Under the pieces are notes generated by a model. The model worked only from the letters and a program-made list of their open reading frames with translations. It was not told where the DNA came from and did no database searches. From Acanthochlamys bracteata (taxonomy: Eukaryota > Streptophyta > Magnoliopsida > Pandanales > Velloziaceae): a stretch of 64,000 nucleotides of DNA. Of this stretch, positions 52,851-64,000 are shown in pieces; position 1 is the first letter of the stretch, and every line of letters starts with the position of its first letter. The stretch spans positions 10,311,501 through 10,375,500 of the forward strand of contig CM034128.1 of assembly GCA_019914995.1 (NCBI GenBank), read 5' to 3'. The position numbers and the translations under genes were made by a program.

Positions 52851-55800
52851 ATGGGAGTGAAAAATCTCTGGGACATCTTGGAGTCTTGCAAGAAAACACT
52901 ACCACTCCACCACCTCCAGTAATAAAATTCCATGATCTTGAAAATTTTTGTTTCAGATCTCAGTGTTTGATCTTGTTTTGTTGTTGTTTGGTTGATTTCA
53001 TTGATTTTTGAGTTACAGGAACAAGAGGATTTGCGTTGATCTGTCTTGTTGGTTGATTCAACTCAAGAACTCGTGTAAATCTCCTGTTGCTGTGAAGGAA
53101 AAGATTTACCTCCGTGGCCTGTTCCACCGTCTACGAGCTTTAATCGCGCTCAATTGCAGCTTGATTTTGGTCACAGGTGTAAATATGTAATTTTTCTTTC
53201 GAGTTTTCGTATTTGTTTGGAATATGATCCTGGAAGCTTTTTCTTTGGCTTCAAGAAGCATTGTCTGAACTGCTTTCCAAAAGTTTACTTGCTTCCGTTT
53301 TTAACCCCCTCACAAAAAGATCTTTTCTTTGTTTTGTTTTTTAAAGGAGAAAATGTTTTTATTAGTGGAAAATGACAACCTTCAACTAAATTTTGGCACT
53401 ATCATGCTGTCAAAAGATAGATTATTGCTATTACATTGCCTTCCCAAGTGGTAGTTGTTGTAGGTGGTGTTGGAATTTGTTGATTTTTTAGGTGGATTTA
53501 TGGAATAATTCTACTAAACTCTGCTTGCTATTTTCCTTGAAATTGCTATCGTGTGTCTTTATACTTATAGTTATGTTAATAGATTATATTTAGATTCTTG
53601 CACTGAGCATGAGTTTATTACTTTTTTGCTGTTTTATGTTTTGCATTCTGCACATAGGAGCAAAAGATGCTGTTGTCTGAACAACCATATGTACATACTG
53701 ACTGCATTTGAACTGTGTTTTCTTTATAGATGGATCAATTCCTTCCATAAAACTCTCAACATATAGAAGACGGCTGGGTTTAAGTTCTGAGGTTGCTCTT
53801 CCTTTCTGCAGCTCGTTCCTGCATCTTTGTTATTAAGTCCTCTTTTCTTACTCCAATTTGAAAATGCATCAGGTTGCACTAGAAGAGGGAAACTCACAAG
53901 CTGTAGCAGCACTGCGCAGAAACAAGGGATCAGAATTTTCATGTATGATAAAAGAGGCAAAAGTTCTTTGCCTGGCACTGGGTATTCCTTGCTTAGACGG
54001 GTAAGGCTTCTTTGTAGATTCTGCCATTCTGGTTATGATTTTGAACTGTAAGCACCAAATATGAATGTATCAAAATCTATATACGATTTCTGACAAATGA
54101 AAATTTGTTTAGATGAACTAGGAGTTTAGTCGACATCCCTACATGAATATTGTTTTGCATCCATACTGTATTATTATGTTCGCATAAAGTGTTTTGACAT
54201 TATTTAGCTTCACTTGAGCTTTCAAAAAGCTTTATCAAAATGATGTTGTTCATACTACATCTTCGACAAAACATTAATATATAGCAACAATTTGATGAGA
54301 ACTTGTTGTTTGACTTGTTGCCAGGTTAGAAGAGGCTGAAGCACAGTGTGCATTGCTCAACTCAGAGTTCATATGTGTAAGATATTAGACTTAATGTGAC
54401 TACTTAAAAAGATCTTTTATCTGGATATATAGTGACTACTATCTCCAGGATGGGTGCTTCAGTGCAGATTCTGATATTTTTCTCTTTGGAGCTAGAACAG
54501 TGTATAGAGATATTTTCCTAGGTTGGTGAACATTTAAATTCTGCTAAATCAGTAAGCGAAATAGGACAGGCCTATTTCTAGTTTTGCTTCTCCTGCATGA
54601 ATTTGTGATTCAATTTCATAAGTAGATCTCTTATTCATGTCTACTAATCTTTGTTTACTTCAACAGGTGATGGTGGTTATGTAATTTGTTATGATATGGC
54701 TGATATAGAGAGAAATCTCGGATTTGGTAGGAATTCACTGGTAAGCTTTATTCTGAAGTACATTTAAGTAATATGTGAAACTATTTGTATATTGCATGAG
54801 TTCCTATTAATTTGTATGTAAATATGGAAGAGCAACATCAGGAGGATGCTGCAGGATGCATCTTGTAAAGCTAACATTCAGTGCATATAATGCTATTCAA
54901 CATTATTTGTCGGATAAAACCTGCCTACAATAACTAAGTTGGTAGTTTGAAATGGAAATAATGAAGGCAAAATTTATAAGTGGAGCATAGTGAACTGTGC
55001 CGTTACTGATGGAGCTGAAACTGAGAATTTAATCATCAATATGATTTTAGTTTTCAGCACACTTTATTGAGCTTCCCTCTTATGCGTCATTGACATAAAA
55101 AATCTGCCATAGTGATAAAACCATAACGAAAACATGCTTTGGCTAAAGAGAGCTAATAAAGATAAGACATGAAATAAGTGAAATTTAATAGAAGTCATTA
55201 TACCAAGAACAGAGGCAGGTGAGAATCATAACAGCATACATTGGCCTCAATATTGCACAACATCTGCCAGCCAGATTTATCAAATAAGACGAGAGTTAGA
55301 ACCATGCCCCAAATAGCTATGATTCTGCACATTTTGCTTATACAGTGTGTTTGGAATTTTTTTCACAGATCAGTTTGGCTCTTCTTCTTGGTGGGGACTA
55401 TTCACAACGAGTTAATGGATTTGGACCAGTAAGTCTGTTGATTTTCTAGCTGTTACATTCCTTAAAAGAGGAGCATTTTCTGTTTCTTGTTTGTTAGAAA
55501 TCAATCATTTGTATATCAGGTATTTTGGTGTATGAATTTTAGCAGTTCTTTACTATTCCTACTACATGTACCATTATTGGTCTTATACATTTCATATCAT
55601 GACTGCTGTAGGATACAGCTTGCAAGATTGTCAAATCTGTAGGGAATGAGAAAATACTCCACCAAATTATCTCTGAGGGATTAACAATCAAGAAACAAGG
55701 CAAAAAGAAGAAAGAGAAATTTCTCAGTAATGAGCCAGATAAAGAGAACAAACTTTCTCAGTGTCAAGATTCTGATGGTGAGGGTGGATGCATATTTTAT

Positions 55801-58112
55801 TGAAACCCTTTTCTAAGTTTTTTGATGAGGAAAGGTCATATAGGACATTCCTACCTTGCCTAGTACACAACAAACTTTAATAACTGAATTGTTTGCCCAG
55901 ATTATCAAGCATAATTTTGCTGCCCTTTTAATTTAGATTAGCTCTACTGGAAGTTCCAGAGGAATGTTTTACTGAAACCAGAAGGATATATGTCTACAGA
56001 TTTGTATTTGTTTATCTGTAAATGGGCAGTAGGAAACACTGAAGGTCAATGTAATCAGGGTATATCTTCTTTGTCCATTTTTATGGTTCTTTTGAAGCCT
56101 ATGTCAACTCTCTTTACTCTCTTAATCTTCTTTCTCTTAACTAAGATAAGAAGCCTCATTCTATGGATTTTCATGTGTTTATCTTTTCCAGCTTCTGGTT
56201 TCAAGATCATAGGATCCAACGGACAATTTCTGGAGGTCATTAATGCGTACTTGAAGCCAAAATGCCACTCAGCTGAATCTGATGTTGTTCAGAGGTAGCA
56301 ATTTTGTTTGATATGGTACTCAAAGATATAAATTGTAGTTGGAGTTCAGGAAAGTTATTTATTCTCTTATATTTGCTGGTGAATATATGATAGGTATCTA
56401 GATGTAGTGAAATTTCTCTTATGTCATAGTAATTATACTCAAGGAAGCTATCTTCACTTGCACTTGGAGATATGACCTCTGTTGCTTTTGTAATCATATT
56501 TCCTCTTTCTTTCAGTGTATGTGTAGAGCATCCTTTCCACCGAACTGAACTTCAACAGATATGTGAAAAGTTTTTTGGTTGGAGCCCCAATAGAACAGGT
56601 GAATACACACAATTGCATATGCAATGCACATTGAACTTGAGTTTTGCGAGCCTATCATCATAGTGTATATGTTGTCTCCAAGAAATACCAACCACACACA
56701 AAAGGCACAAATAGGAATTTACTATGCATTCTCTCAGTAGACAGTAGCTAGTGTGAAAGGTTACTATAAACGTGTAGATGTTCTCTTGCAGATGAATACA
56801 TCCTTCCCAAAATTGCTGAGAGGGATCTCAGAAGGTTTGCAAACTTACGAATCACATCACTGGTGCTGGGACAAAGAATTCCATTGCATAAGGTATGTCT
56901 TAGTATGCTAATCAATTTGCCTTACTTCTGTTTCTCTTGTGCAGTTATTCATGTTTTAGCATGCTTTCTCACCTTTGTTTTCATACTTCTGTTTCAGATA
57001 CCACTTCCTTGTCCTATATCTTCTATCGTTAAGCAGAGAAAAATGCATGGAAAAGAATGTTTTGAGGTGTCATGGCAAAACTTTGGTGGGCTGCAGACAT
57101 CCATTGTTCCTGCTGATCTGGTCGAGAGGTAATGTTGGTGCACAGCACACTCCCATCTTACTTATACACAGCAAAACTCTGTTTGATTCATGCTAGCACC
57201 ATAAGCATACAAGTAACTTTACATTTATTTTTTTAAGTCTAAAGCATATGCAGATAGTGGCATTACATTACATATTTTGGTAGTAGGAATTCCTTCAGAA
57301 ACTAATTCTACAGGTCTTTTACATAATCTGTTACAATTTATCTTATTAATCATCCTATTTTGTGATGATAAACAATCCTTTAGGTTTAACTATTTTCTAA
57401 GATAGAGTAGTTCAAGTCCCTTTTCCGTAAGTATCATTGAACTTGTTCAATAATGGTAAAATCCTTGTCCACTTCGGTTTTGCAACTTCACATTGTCAAC
57501 TTAGTTTATGGTTTTTTGCGTCTTCATGGAGTCTGCTCTGATTCAAGATTTTTCCTTCTGCCCTGTTCGGTATTTTCCTGCAGTGCTTGCCCAGAAAAGA
57601 TTGCGGAGTTTATGGATAGGAAGGCTGATAACCAGAGGCAAAAGCGTAAATCAAGGCAAAGAAAATCATCCAAAGCCACTATAAGTGAAGTTGATACCCA
57701 GCTTCAGTGTTTGATGCTGAGCATTGAATCACAGAATCTAACTATTCCAAATGCAACCAAAGATGCCCAGCTTCAAGATATGAAGCAGAGTGTTGAATCA
57801 CGATGTAGTGCAGATCCAAATGCATCTGAGTGCAATCAACATCAAACAGCAGCTGTGATAGAGTCTGAAGTAATTGATCTGTCCTCCCCTTCCCCACCTA
57901 TACGTGCATGTAAAGTTGCAAAGCTTCATAAACTTACTAACCATCCTGTTATTGTTATTGATGTAACTGATGACGTCAACTGTCAGGAAGATGAGCACCA
58001 AAACATAGACTCTGTAGAAATTTGTGAATCAGATACTGATGTATCCTCTGAGCATGAGAGAAAGGCAAGAGAATTGAGATTGTTTATAGAGAGTATTAGA
58101 GGAGAACTTTAG
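52851..58112 (+). CDS. SEND1: SEND1-like XPG/GEN1-family structure-specific endonuclease
   Basis: Fourteen exons: 52851-52918, 53019-53176, 53730-53791, 53873-54000, 54325-54376, 54449-54521, 54667-54740, 55369-55428, 55612-55777, 56192-56294, 56516-56598, 56792-56892, 56998-57128 and 57584-58112; 595 aa (Arabidopsis SEND1 about 600). N-terminal nuclease block: MGVKNLWDILESCKKTLPLH, ICVDLSCW and VTDGSIPSIK. Internal block: GLEEAEAQCALLNSE, SADSDIFLFGA and LLLGGDYSQ. The acidic metal ligands (D of VDLS and TDG, EAEA, DSD, GGDY) are all present. Next come a chromo-like region (GKECFEVSWQNFGGLQTSIV) and a disordered tail with EVIDLSSPSPP. The family cuts Holliday junctions and flaps in the nucleus, with GEN1 and SEND1 acting in replication and telomere maintenance. 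An optional 30-nt microexon may lie at 56024-56055. The tail holds a two-copy repeat of about 24 residues. Confidence 0.93.
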
Positions 58113-58504
58113 CAAAATCGCTTGTATGGTCTCTTTCTGAGCATCTGTGCAATGTTATAAGTATATGGGGTCATGCAGAACTATATCTATATCAGGTGCT
58201 ATAACTGCAGTAGTGCCTTTTTATATCTCCAGAATTCAAAGTAGTTCCTTGCTATAGAAAATAGTACATCTGAATTAGTTTTGGTTTTCATGCATAAACA
58301 GGTGAAGGTGCAACTACACACTGAACGAAGAATAGTGCCCATTACTTTCGGGTTTGACAAAATACAAAATCTGAACATTTATCAGGTCTGTCAAAACCAT
58401 CAACTCCCTATTAAATTAGGTTCACCACTGGCTCTTCCAATGAATCCTTGATCCAAGGTCAAGATGCTTCATCCAGAAAATAGTCTAGACATAGTAGAGC
58501 AAGC

Positions 58505-58602
58505 TTAATTGCTGCAGTCATGCTGCAACAGCTGAGCCTCCTGAGAAACAGCAAACGAATTATCACCATAGATTCTTCTCTTCAGCGCACCATGCCTTTT
58601 GT
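58505..58602 (-). other. Possible terminal coding exon of an unrecognised gene
   Basis: After a good acceptor (TTTGCAG) the minus strand reads 32 codons, including KRHGALKRRIYGDNSFAVSQ, to a TAA at 58507-58505, entering in phase 1. The residue composition is protein-like and there is no stop for the whole length. No upstream partner exon was found, and I recognise no family. It may equally be chance. Confidence 0.2.
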
Positions 58603-59394
58603 CTGCAAACAGGAAAATCAATGCATTGGTTAAAACTTAAAACTGCTCTTTAATTGATTTGAGCCCATCGAACATTGCAGCTGCATTTATCTGAATAATT
58701 AGTCTGAGGGACCGCCGATGCAAATGGTTTTTACATTCATCGTTGATTGGACATATAATACATCGACTGTTTGACGCAAAATATGGTTGATAATAATTGT
58801 CTTAAATGGTGTTCCCTATTCATACAACCTGCTTGGCAGTTCATTGCATCTGGTAGTAAACCTTTCCCAAAAGGAAATCTAGCATTATAAGCAACATAGA
58901 TTTAAATCATGCGCTTAGCTAGTATGCCTTAACAGAAAACAATTTCGAAATATAGTTAACAAGTATGCACAGAGGGTTAAAAAAAACTGGAGTTATTTTC
59001 GTCCTTTGTTTAGGTGGCTGTAAATTCTCTTGGCAGTGTTGCTTTCGACAATCTGTTGATAGCATATTTAGCAAAAGACAGCTATGCCAGTTCTCCAGGC
59101 AATAAATCCTTAAATAGCGGGGATACCTAACATGACATTAAACCAAAAGTCTGAACAAACTTAATCATATTATGATCATTATGCGGTCAACATCTGACTA
59201 GCTCTTAAACTGCACTACTGATAAGCATTCAAACAGAATCTACAGAACCATCAAATAATCTAATCTGTTCATGTCAATACAGATGATTAACTGCTTAGAC
59301 TCTTCTTGAGTATGCGACAAAGAAAGAAAGAGCATTTGAAGATTTTTTTGAAATTCCATTTTATCACCAGAAAACACGGTTTCCTATTTATAGC

Positions 59395-59403
59395 TTGCTT
59401 ACC
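59395..59403 (+). promoter_or_regulatory. TATA-like box of the CLE gene
   Basis: TATTTATAG 76 bp before the CLE start codon, leaving room for a leader of about 45 bases. Confidence 0.4.
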
Positions 59404-59478
59404 AACAAACTGCCTGCTTTTGTACCATAACCTACATTTCTTCCTAAAATCTTCCTTCTCTCAATTTGTAGTTTAGAC

Positions 59479-59742
59479 ATGAAAGGAAAACCCATATCCA
59501 TCCTATACTCGATATCCTTCTTTATAATCCTTCTAATCATTCCTCATCTATCTACTTCTGCTCTTTGGCAATCAACAAGCTATAAGGGAGTGCAGACACA
59601 GGAAACTGATCATTGCTGCTCAACTGTAAATTACTACACCAAGATATCTCCATCCCAGGTATTCAGTGAAGATGATGACAGCATAATCTATGGAGAGTCT
59701 GCTAGAGTAGTACCTCAGGGTCCAAATCCCCTACATAACTAA
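59479..59742 (+). CDS. CLE (CLV3/ESR-related) signalling peptide precursor
   Basis: A single exon of 87 codons. Residues 1 to about 27 form a signal peptide (ILYSISFFIILLIIPHLSTS). A variable spacer with two adjacent cysteines (DHCCST) follows. The last 12 residues are RVVPQGPNPLHN, a CLE dodecapeptide with conserved R1, P4, G6, P7, N8, P9, L10 and H11. The precursor ends right after the motif, as in many CLE genes. CLE peptides are secreted, trimmed and often hydroxylated at Pro7, and are perceived by CLV1/BAM/PXY-type receptor kinases that control meristem or vascular cell fate. Gln at position 5 is unusual; Ser, Gly, Thr or Asn is common there. The sequence is nearest to the CLE9/10/11 type, but target tissue cannot be inferred. 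Confidence 0.9.
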   Translation: MKGKPISILYSISFFIILLIIPHLSTSALWQSTSYKGVQTQETDHCCSTVNYYTKISPSQVFSEDDDSIIYGESARVVPQGPNPLHN

Positions 59743-61554
59743 ACAGGTAGAGCTATGTCAATCTTTCTATAGGATCTTAAAATAGCATTTCTCAAGCAGT
59801 TTGGCCTAGTTTCAGGTTCAACTACATCATGAGCATTTAACACTCTACTTATATGGGAGCTTTTCCTACTTCAATAATATGAATTACTTGAGTTGAAGTC
59901 AATAGTGTAGAACCAGCTTGAAGAAAAGTTTTTTAGGTTTGTTTATAAGTAGAAGAACTAGTTCGCAAAATCAGCACTCCACTACTCCAAATAGATGTAG
60001 TTCCTGAAGCATGCATATAAGCTACTCTTTCTAAGCCTGATAAGCATATTGAAATTTTCTACACTCAAGAAGAAAACATAGAACTTCTTATTTGTTATAG
60101 TCATCGTTTCTTCTCTGTTACACATACAGATATTCCTATGACCTAAAGAGCCAACATTAAACAGATTCTAGTAAAAAGTTCTTGTTGAGTAATTTGGTTA
60201 AACTAGTGCTTTTAATTAATTTCAGCGACTATTCACTAGATTTCAGAACCTTCAGGAAAAGTCAGTCTTCCCATATTCGGTGTACTCAAGTTGCTGAATC
60301 AATTCAATTGCTGCATTATGAAATTTACAGATGACGGTATGAAGATAGCCTGCTTCAAGGCTACAATACCTAACCATAAGCTCATCTATATTCATTTCTA
60401 CTAAGTTCAATGCTTAGCTATGTCAAAAGCAATAGTATAGCAATTAAAATTTTCAACTTTGTAGATGATCTCACCACAATCTGAAGGCTTAAGGCACTTG
60501 CAAATGAGCTCAACACTGACTCACTTTACAAGCTTCAGAAGAATGTTTCTGAAGAACATGCCTAAATCATAATGAGACTACTAAACCACGATTGATACTT
60601 GAAGAACCACAAAAGCTGTTGTTAGAAATGACCAGATAATGGCGGGACACTATGCAGTTTGTTTGATTTGGAATATGACTGGTTTCTAATACTTCGCTGT
60701 GAATGAATATTGAGGAACAATGTAATATACAAGTACAACTTCAATGAATTTTAGTTTCAACTTACATATCTGGTAAATGCTTCAATCAGCAGTCCACCTT
60801 TTTCTTCCCTTCCTTTTTCTTTCTAGCAAGTGTTGCAAACTTTCAATACCATTGCTAACTGATATGAAACTAAACCAAAAATAAAAGTGTTGCATATCAG
60901 TCTACAATATCATATGCTATTGGAAACTGTCAACTTTTTTCTTTTCAACAACAAAGCAGACAACAAACAAAAGCAGTTCTTTAATCTTCTAAACAATCGA
61001 AATAATTCTTTCGGGAAGAGGTGAATAAACAAAAATGTGATATTATCACTACAAATGTTCTTCAAAAAATTTCACAAACAATGCTTTCGCAAGTGAATAG
61101 CATCAACAATGAAAACTAAAAAAGAATATCAAACAAGAATCAACAATTTCTTATCTCAGAACTCACAATAGCACACAAAATCAATTCATCAAAATGACCG
61201 ATTATAATAAAATGCAAGCTTGCTAATTCAAAAAACGACTTTTTTTTTCAAAAGCAAGCACAAGGGCAGAATGGTGAATTTAATATGTTCTGAGCTACAC
61301 GTAACGTGTACAAAACTGCCTCGAACTGCTCCAAATTAACAAGTTCCTTTTAGTTAAATGAGTGGTTTAATTGTAATAAAACAAAAACGTTAGGGGTATG
61401 ATTAAACGTGTTTGTTTTACTTCAGCGGCAGAGCTACTGAGCTACAGATATCGAGAAGAAAAAAGTTGAAGTCTTTTTTTTTTAATTTGTGCCCTTTACA
61501 CTTGTCTACCTTAATCTTAGACGATCGCTGTTGGATTGCGGCGGAGCTCCGGTG
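59743..61554. other. Intergenic region between CLE and MBD genes
   Basis: AT-rich DNA without long frames or recognisable repeats. It contains the CLE 3' region and the MBD promoter and leader. Confidence 0.5.
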
Positions 61555-64000
61555 ATGTCGGCGGAGGAACGGCCAGATTGGTTGCCGGAGGGGTGGAATA
61601 TGGGTGTTCGGACAACCAGGAGCGGTTCCAAGCACCCGGTAATTAGACAACTGCTTAATTTCTGCGAAATTTATTTGATAGATTGTTTTGGATTGTAGAG
61701 ATAGGTTTAGTGAGCAGAAGCTTAAAGATTCAATCTGTTATAGTCCCGTGGAGAGCCTGAAGTTATTGCGGTTTTGGGAAGTTTTGATTGTAGTTTGTTG
61801 ATTAGTTTGACTGAAGCGAGCTTGGAATTGGGTGTTTGGCTTGATCTGGTTGGAGTGATTGAGCTGGAAGACTGGTTTCATCTTAGATTTCATCATTGCA
61901 TCGTTGTCATGAAATTAATGCAGCTCAGTGGTATTTGAACTTCCTGTTTTGAGTGCATTCATCCTTTTCCACTTATTAACTAAAACTTGTTGGATTTTCA
62001 AGGCTTAAGTTCAGTTTTAAGTGTTTATAGATAATAGACAAAAGGAAGATGTTCTTTGAGTACTTCAAGTTCTCTTATAAACTATTGACCATTGTTCTTC
62101 AAAGAATCCTTTATTTGATCAGAGTAGGAGAACTAGCACTCACTCTTTCAATAATAAATTGGTGCATAGTTCCTCTCTTCAGGATAAGAGATTATATCTG
62201 TTTATACTGAACATATCGGAGACCTGATTCATTTTGAGAAAAGGTGTCTGTATTCTTGGCTCTCCTTGATGTAGTACATTAGTGGTAACTTACTAAATTT
62301 TTCTTGGAAATGATCAACATTCTCTAGGTGGTAGCAGGACTATGCCATGATTTACCACAAAACGTAGTTAGAAGAATGCCATAGTTAGCGAAAATGAAAA
62401 ATAAGGTCTTATGTTTTTTTGGTTTGTAATTTTGTAGTATTACATGTCACTTGAATCCGGGCGGCTATTTGCTTCTAAGGAGGATGTTCTGAACTATCTT
62501 AACAATACAAAAGGAGAAGCTGCTGATCAAGCATCAAACTATATGCCACATTCTATAGTCGACAAGAAGCAAGTGAGATCACTTATACTGTTACTCTTGT
62601 TCTGAATGACATTTGATATCATTTGATATATACTTAAACTATATTTTTGCAGATTTCAGGAGCACACTGGTTGCCAAAGGGATGGATATTGGAAATAAAA
62701 ACACAGAAAAGCGGTTTTAAGAAAGGGAAAAAATATAAGGTGTTGAGATGTGCACTTTTTTCATAACAATTGGTGGTCTGTGATAGATTGTTCTGTTAGG
62801 CGGTCCTTAGTAGCCAAAGCATAGAAATTTTGTGAAAAGTTGCAATTGTGTTATGTGTTTGAAACCTTATAGTCTGCATGCCTTCAAGTGAAAATTGATT
62901 TAAGACTTGCCGGAGGTGAAGGTTAAACTTAGTACAGCTCTCAATGATAACAAGATGATCCCTTAATTTTCCATGTTTCTGACTTACTGATGCCTATACT
63001 CCAAGGTGTCTACATTCCTTGTCTTTCAGCTTGACTGCTTCTTGACTTCATATAAGAATTCTTTCTCTACACCTTTAACTAATCAAGAGCATCATGGTCG
63101 TATGACCTATAAGAGCATTGAAGTAACATTGTCAGAAATTTCAAGGTTATTCAACTAACTCCAAGACCTATCTACATGTTGCAGTGTTATTTCGATCCTT
63201 CAACGGGAGCCAGATTATACTCTAAACAGGAAGTATTCAGATATTTAGAGAAAGGAGAAACAAGCTGTAAATCTGATCTAAATAAAGGCTCTCGCATATT
63301 ACCTGTTTGTATTTATGTTCTCCTTGTTATATATTATGACTTTTCCCTTGGTTGCTGGTGAAATTCTCTATCAATATATACCTCTATCTCTGCTTTCAGA
63401 CCACAAAGGTTAAGGATCTGTTTGAGTGGTTGCCCCATGGCTGGGTAGTGGAAATTAAAACACGAATGACTGGTCCAAAGGCAGGAAAGAAATACAAGGT
63501 ACAATATTTTAGACAGTTTTGACTGGGCATTCCTAGTTCACCATCCATTGTTGTTGGTACTTATGACATTAGAATGCCTATTGTTGTATATCTGGATGTT
63601 CTGATGTACCCCATTTTCAGATCAAGTCTTTGAACAATGACTTATGTTCTTGTCTTATATCACCCATTATTTCTTACTCTTATGTCTTGTTTTAGACACT
63701 TTCAACTTTTATAACAGATTTGATTAACATCTATCATACAAGCAATACGAGTGCACTTTAATTCTGTTATCTAATGTAATATGCATCAAACCTATAAAGA
63801 AAGCACCCTGTTGAAAAGAAGTATATGAATCTTAAGAAACATTTTTCAAACTCAGTTCTTGCAAATAGCATGAGAAAATGACTTATAGATGTAATTACTC
63901 ATTGCAGTGCTATTTTGATCCATCAACTGGAGCCAGATTCTATTCTAAGCAGGATGTGTGCAGATACTTAGCAAAAGGGGAGAAAAGCAGTGAATCTGAT
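61555..64000 (+). CDS. MBD13: Methyl-CpG-binding-domain protein, MBD13-like, 5' part (cut by right edge)
   Basis: Six exons are visible, 61555-61638, 62438-62572, 62653-62739, 63185-63304, 63400-63498 and 63908-64000+, all joined in phase 0. They form three modules of two exons each. The first exon of each pair encodes WLPxGW and a basic TxxSGxK turn (PDWLPEGW, HWLPKGW, EWLPHGW; GKKYK ends modules 2 and 3). The second encodes CYFDPSTGARLYSKQEV-type sequence (YYMSLESGRLFASKEDV in module 1). This is the plant MBD fold; Arabidopsis MBD13 also has several. MBD proteins are nuclear and some read methylated CG sites. Methyl binding by this subgroup is not established, and module 1 is the most divergent. 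The donor after exon 4 (CCT/GTTTGT) is less certain. Confidence 0.85.

Larger units (their letters stand above)
58113..59478. other. Intergenic region between SEND1 and the CLE gene
   Basis: SEND1 3' UTR, one unassigned minus-strand exon candidate (58505-58602) and the CLE promoter with a TATA-like motif at 59395. Nothing else recognised. Confidence 0.45.

Overview
This is nuclear DNA of a eudicot plant. All protein genes are plant families, most are split by short AT-rich GT-AG introns, and the intergenic DNA is very AT-rich. The species cannot be told from the window. Gene models below were built by hand from reading frame, splice phase and remembered family sequences. UTRs are mostly not assigned.

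Layout, left to right (strand): DHH1-type DEAD-box helicase, 5' part only (-); SEC22-like longin/SNARE relative (+); unknown single-pass membrane protein (-); R2R3-MYB of the LAF1/MYB19 group (-); about 5.7 kb without a recognised gene; intronless PLS-type PPR protein (+); CFIm25-type cleavage factor (+); RUP-type WD40 repressor of UV-B signalling (-); V-ATPase subunit F (+); decayed tRNA-Pro; KEA1/2 plastid K+/H+ antiporter, 20 coding exons (+); small broken gene-like stretch; phosphomannomutase (-); RH33-type DEAD-box helicase (-), head to head with a MAT2B/RmlD-like reductase (+); SEND1-like XPG/GEN1-family nuclease (+); CLE signalling peptide (+); MBD13-like protein with three MBD modules, cut by the right edge (+).

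The genes do not form a pathway. Two links are worth noting. The MYB and the RUP protein both belong to light signalling around COP1/UVR8. Several neighbours also recall gene neighbourhoods of Arabidopsis chromosomes 4 and 5, as expected for an ancestral block later thinned in Arabidopsis.

The most notable anomalies are a one-base shortfall in KEA exon 10 that breaks the frame, a SEC22-like protein whose SNARE core looks lost, a competing stronger splice donor in the MAT2B-like gene, a frame-neutral 30-nt microexon candidate in SEND1, and a dispersed AT-rich, MITE-like family with GGGC..GTTTGG ends (about nine copies). No CRISPR, operon, virus or intact autonomous transposon was seen.
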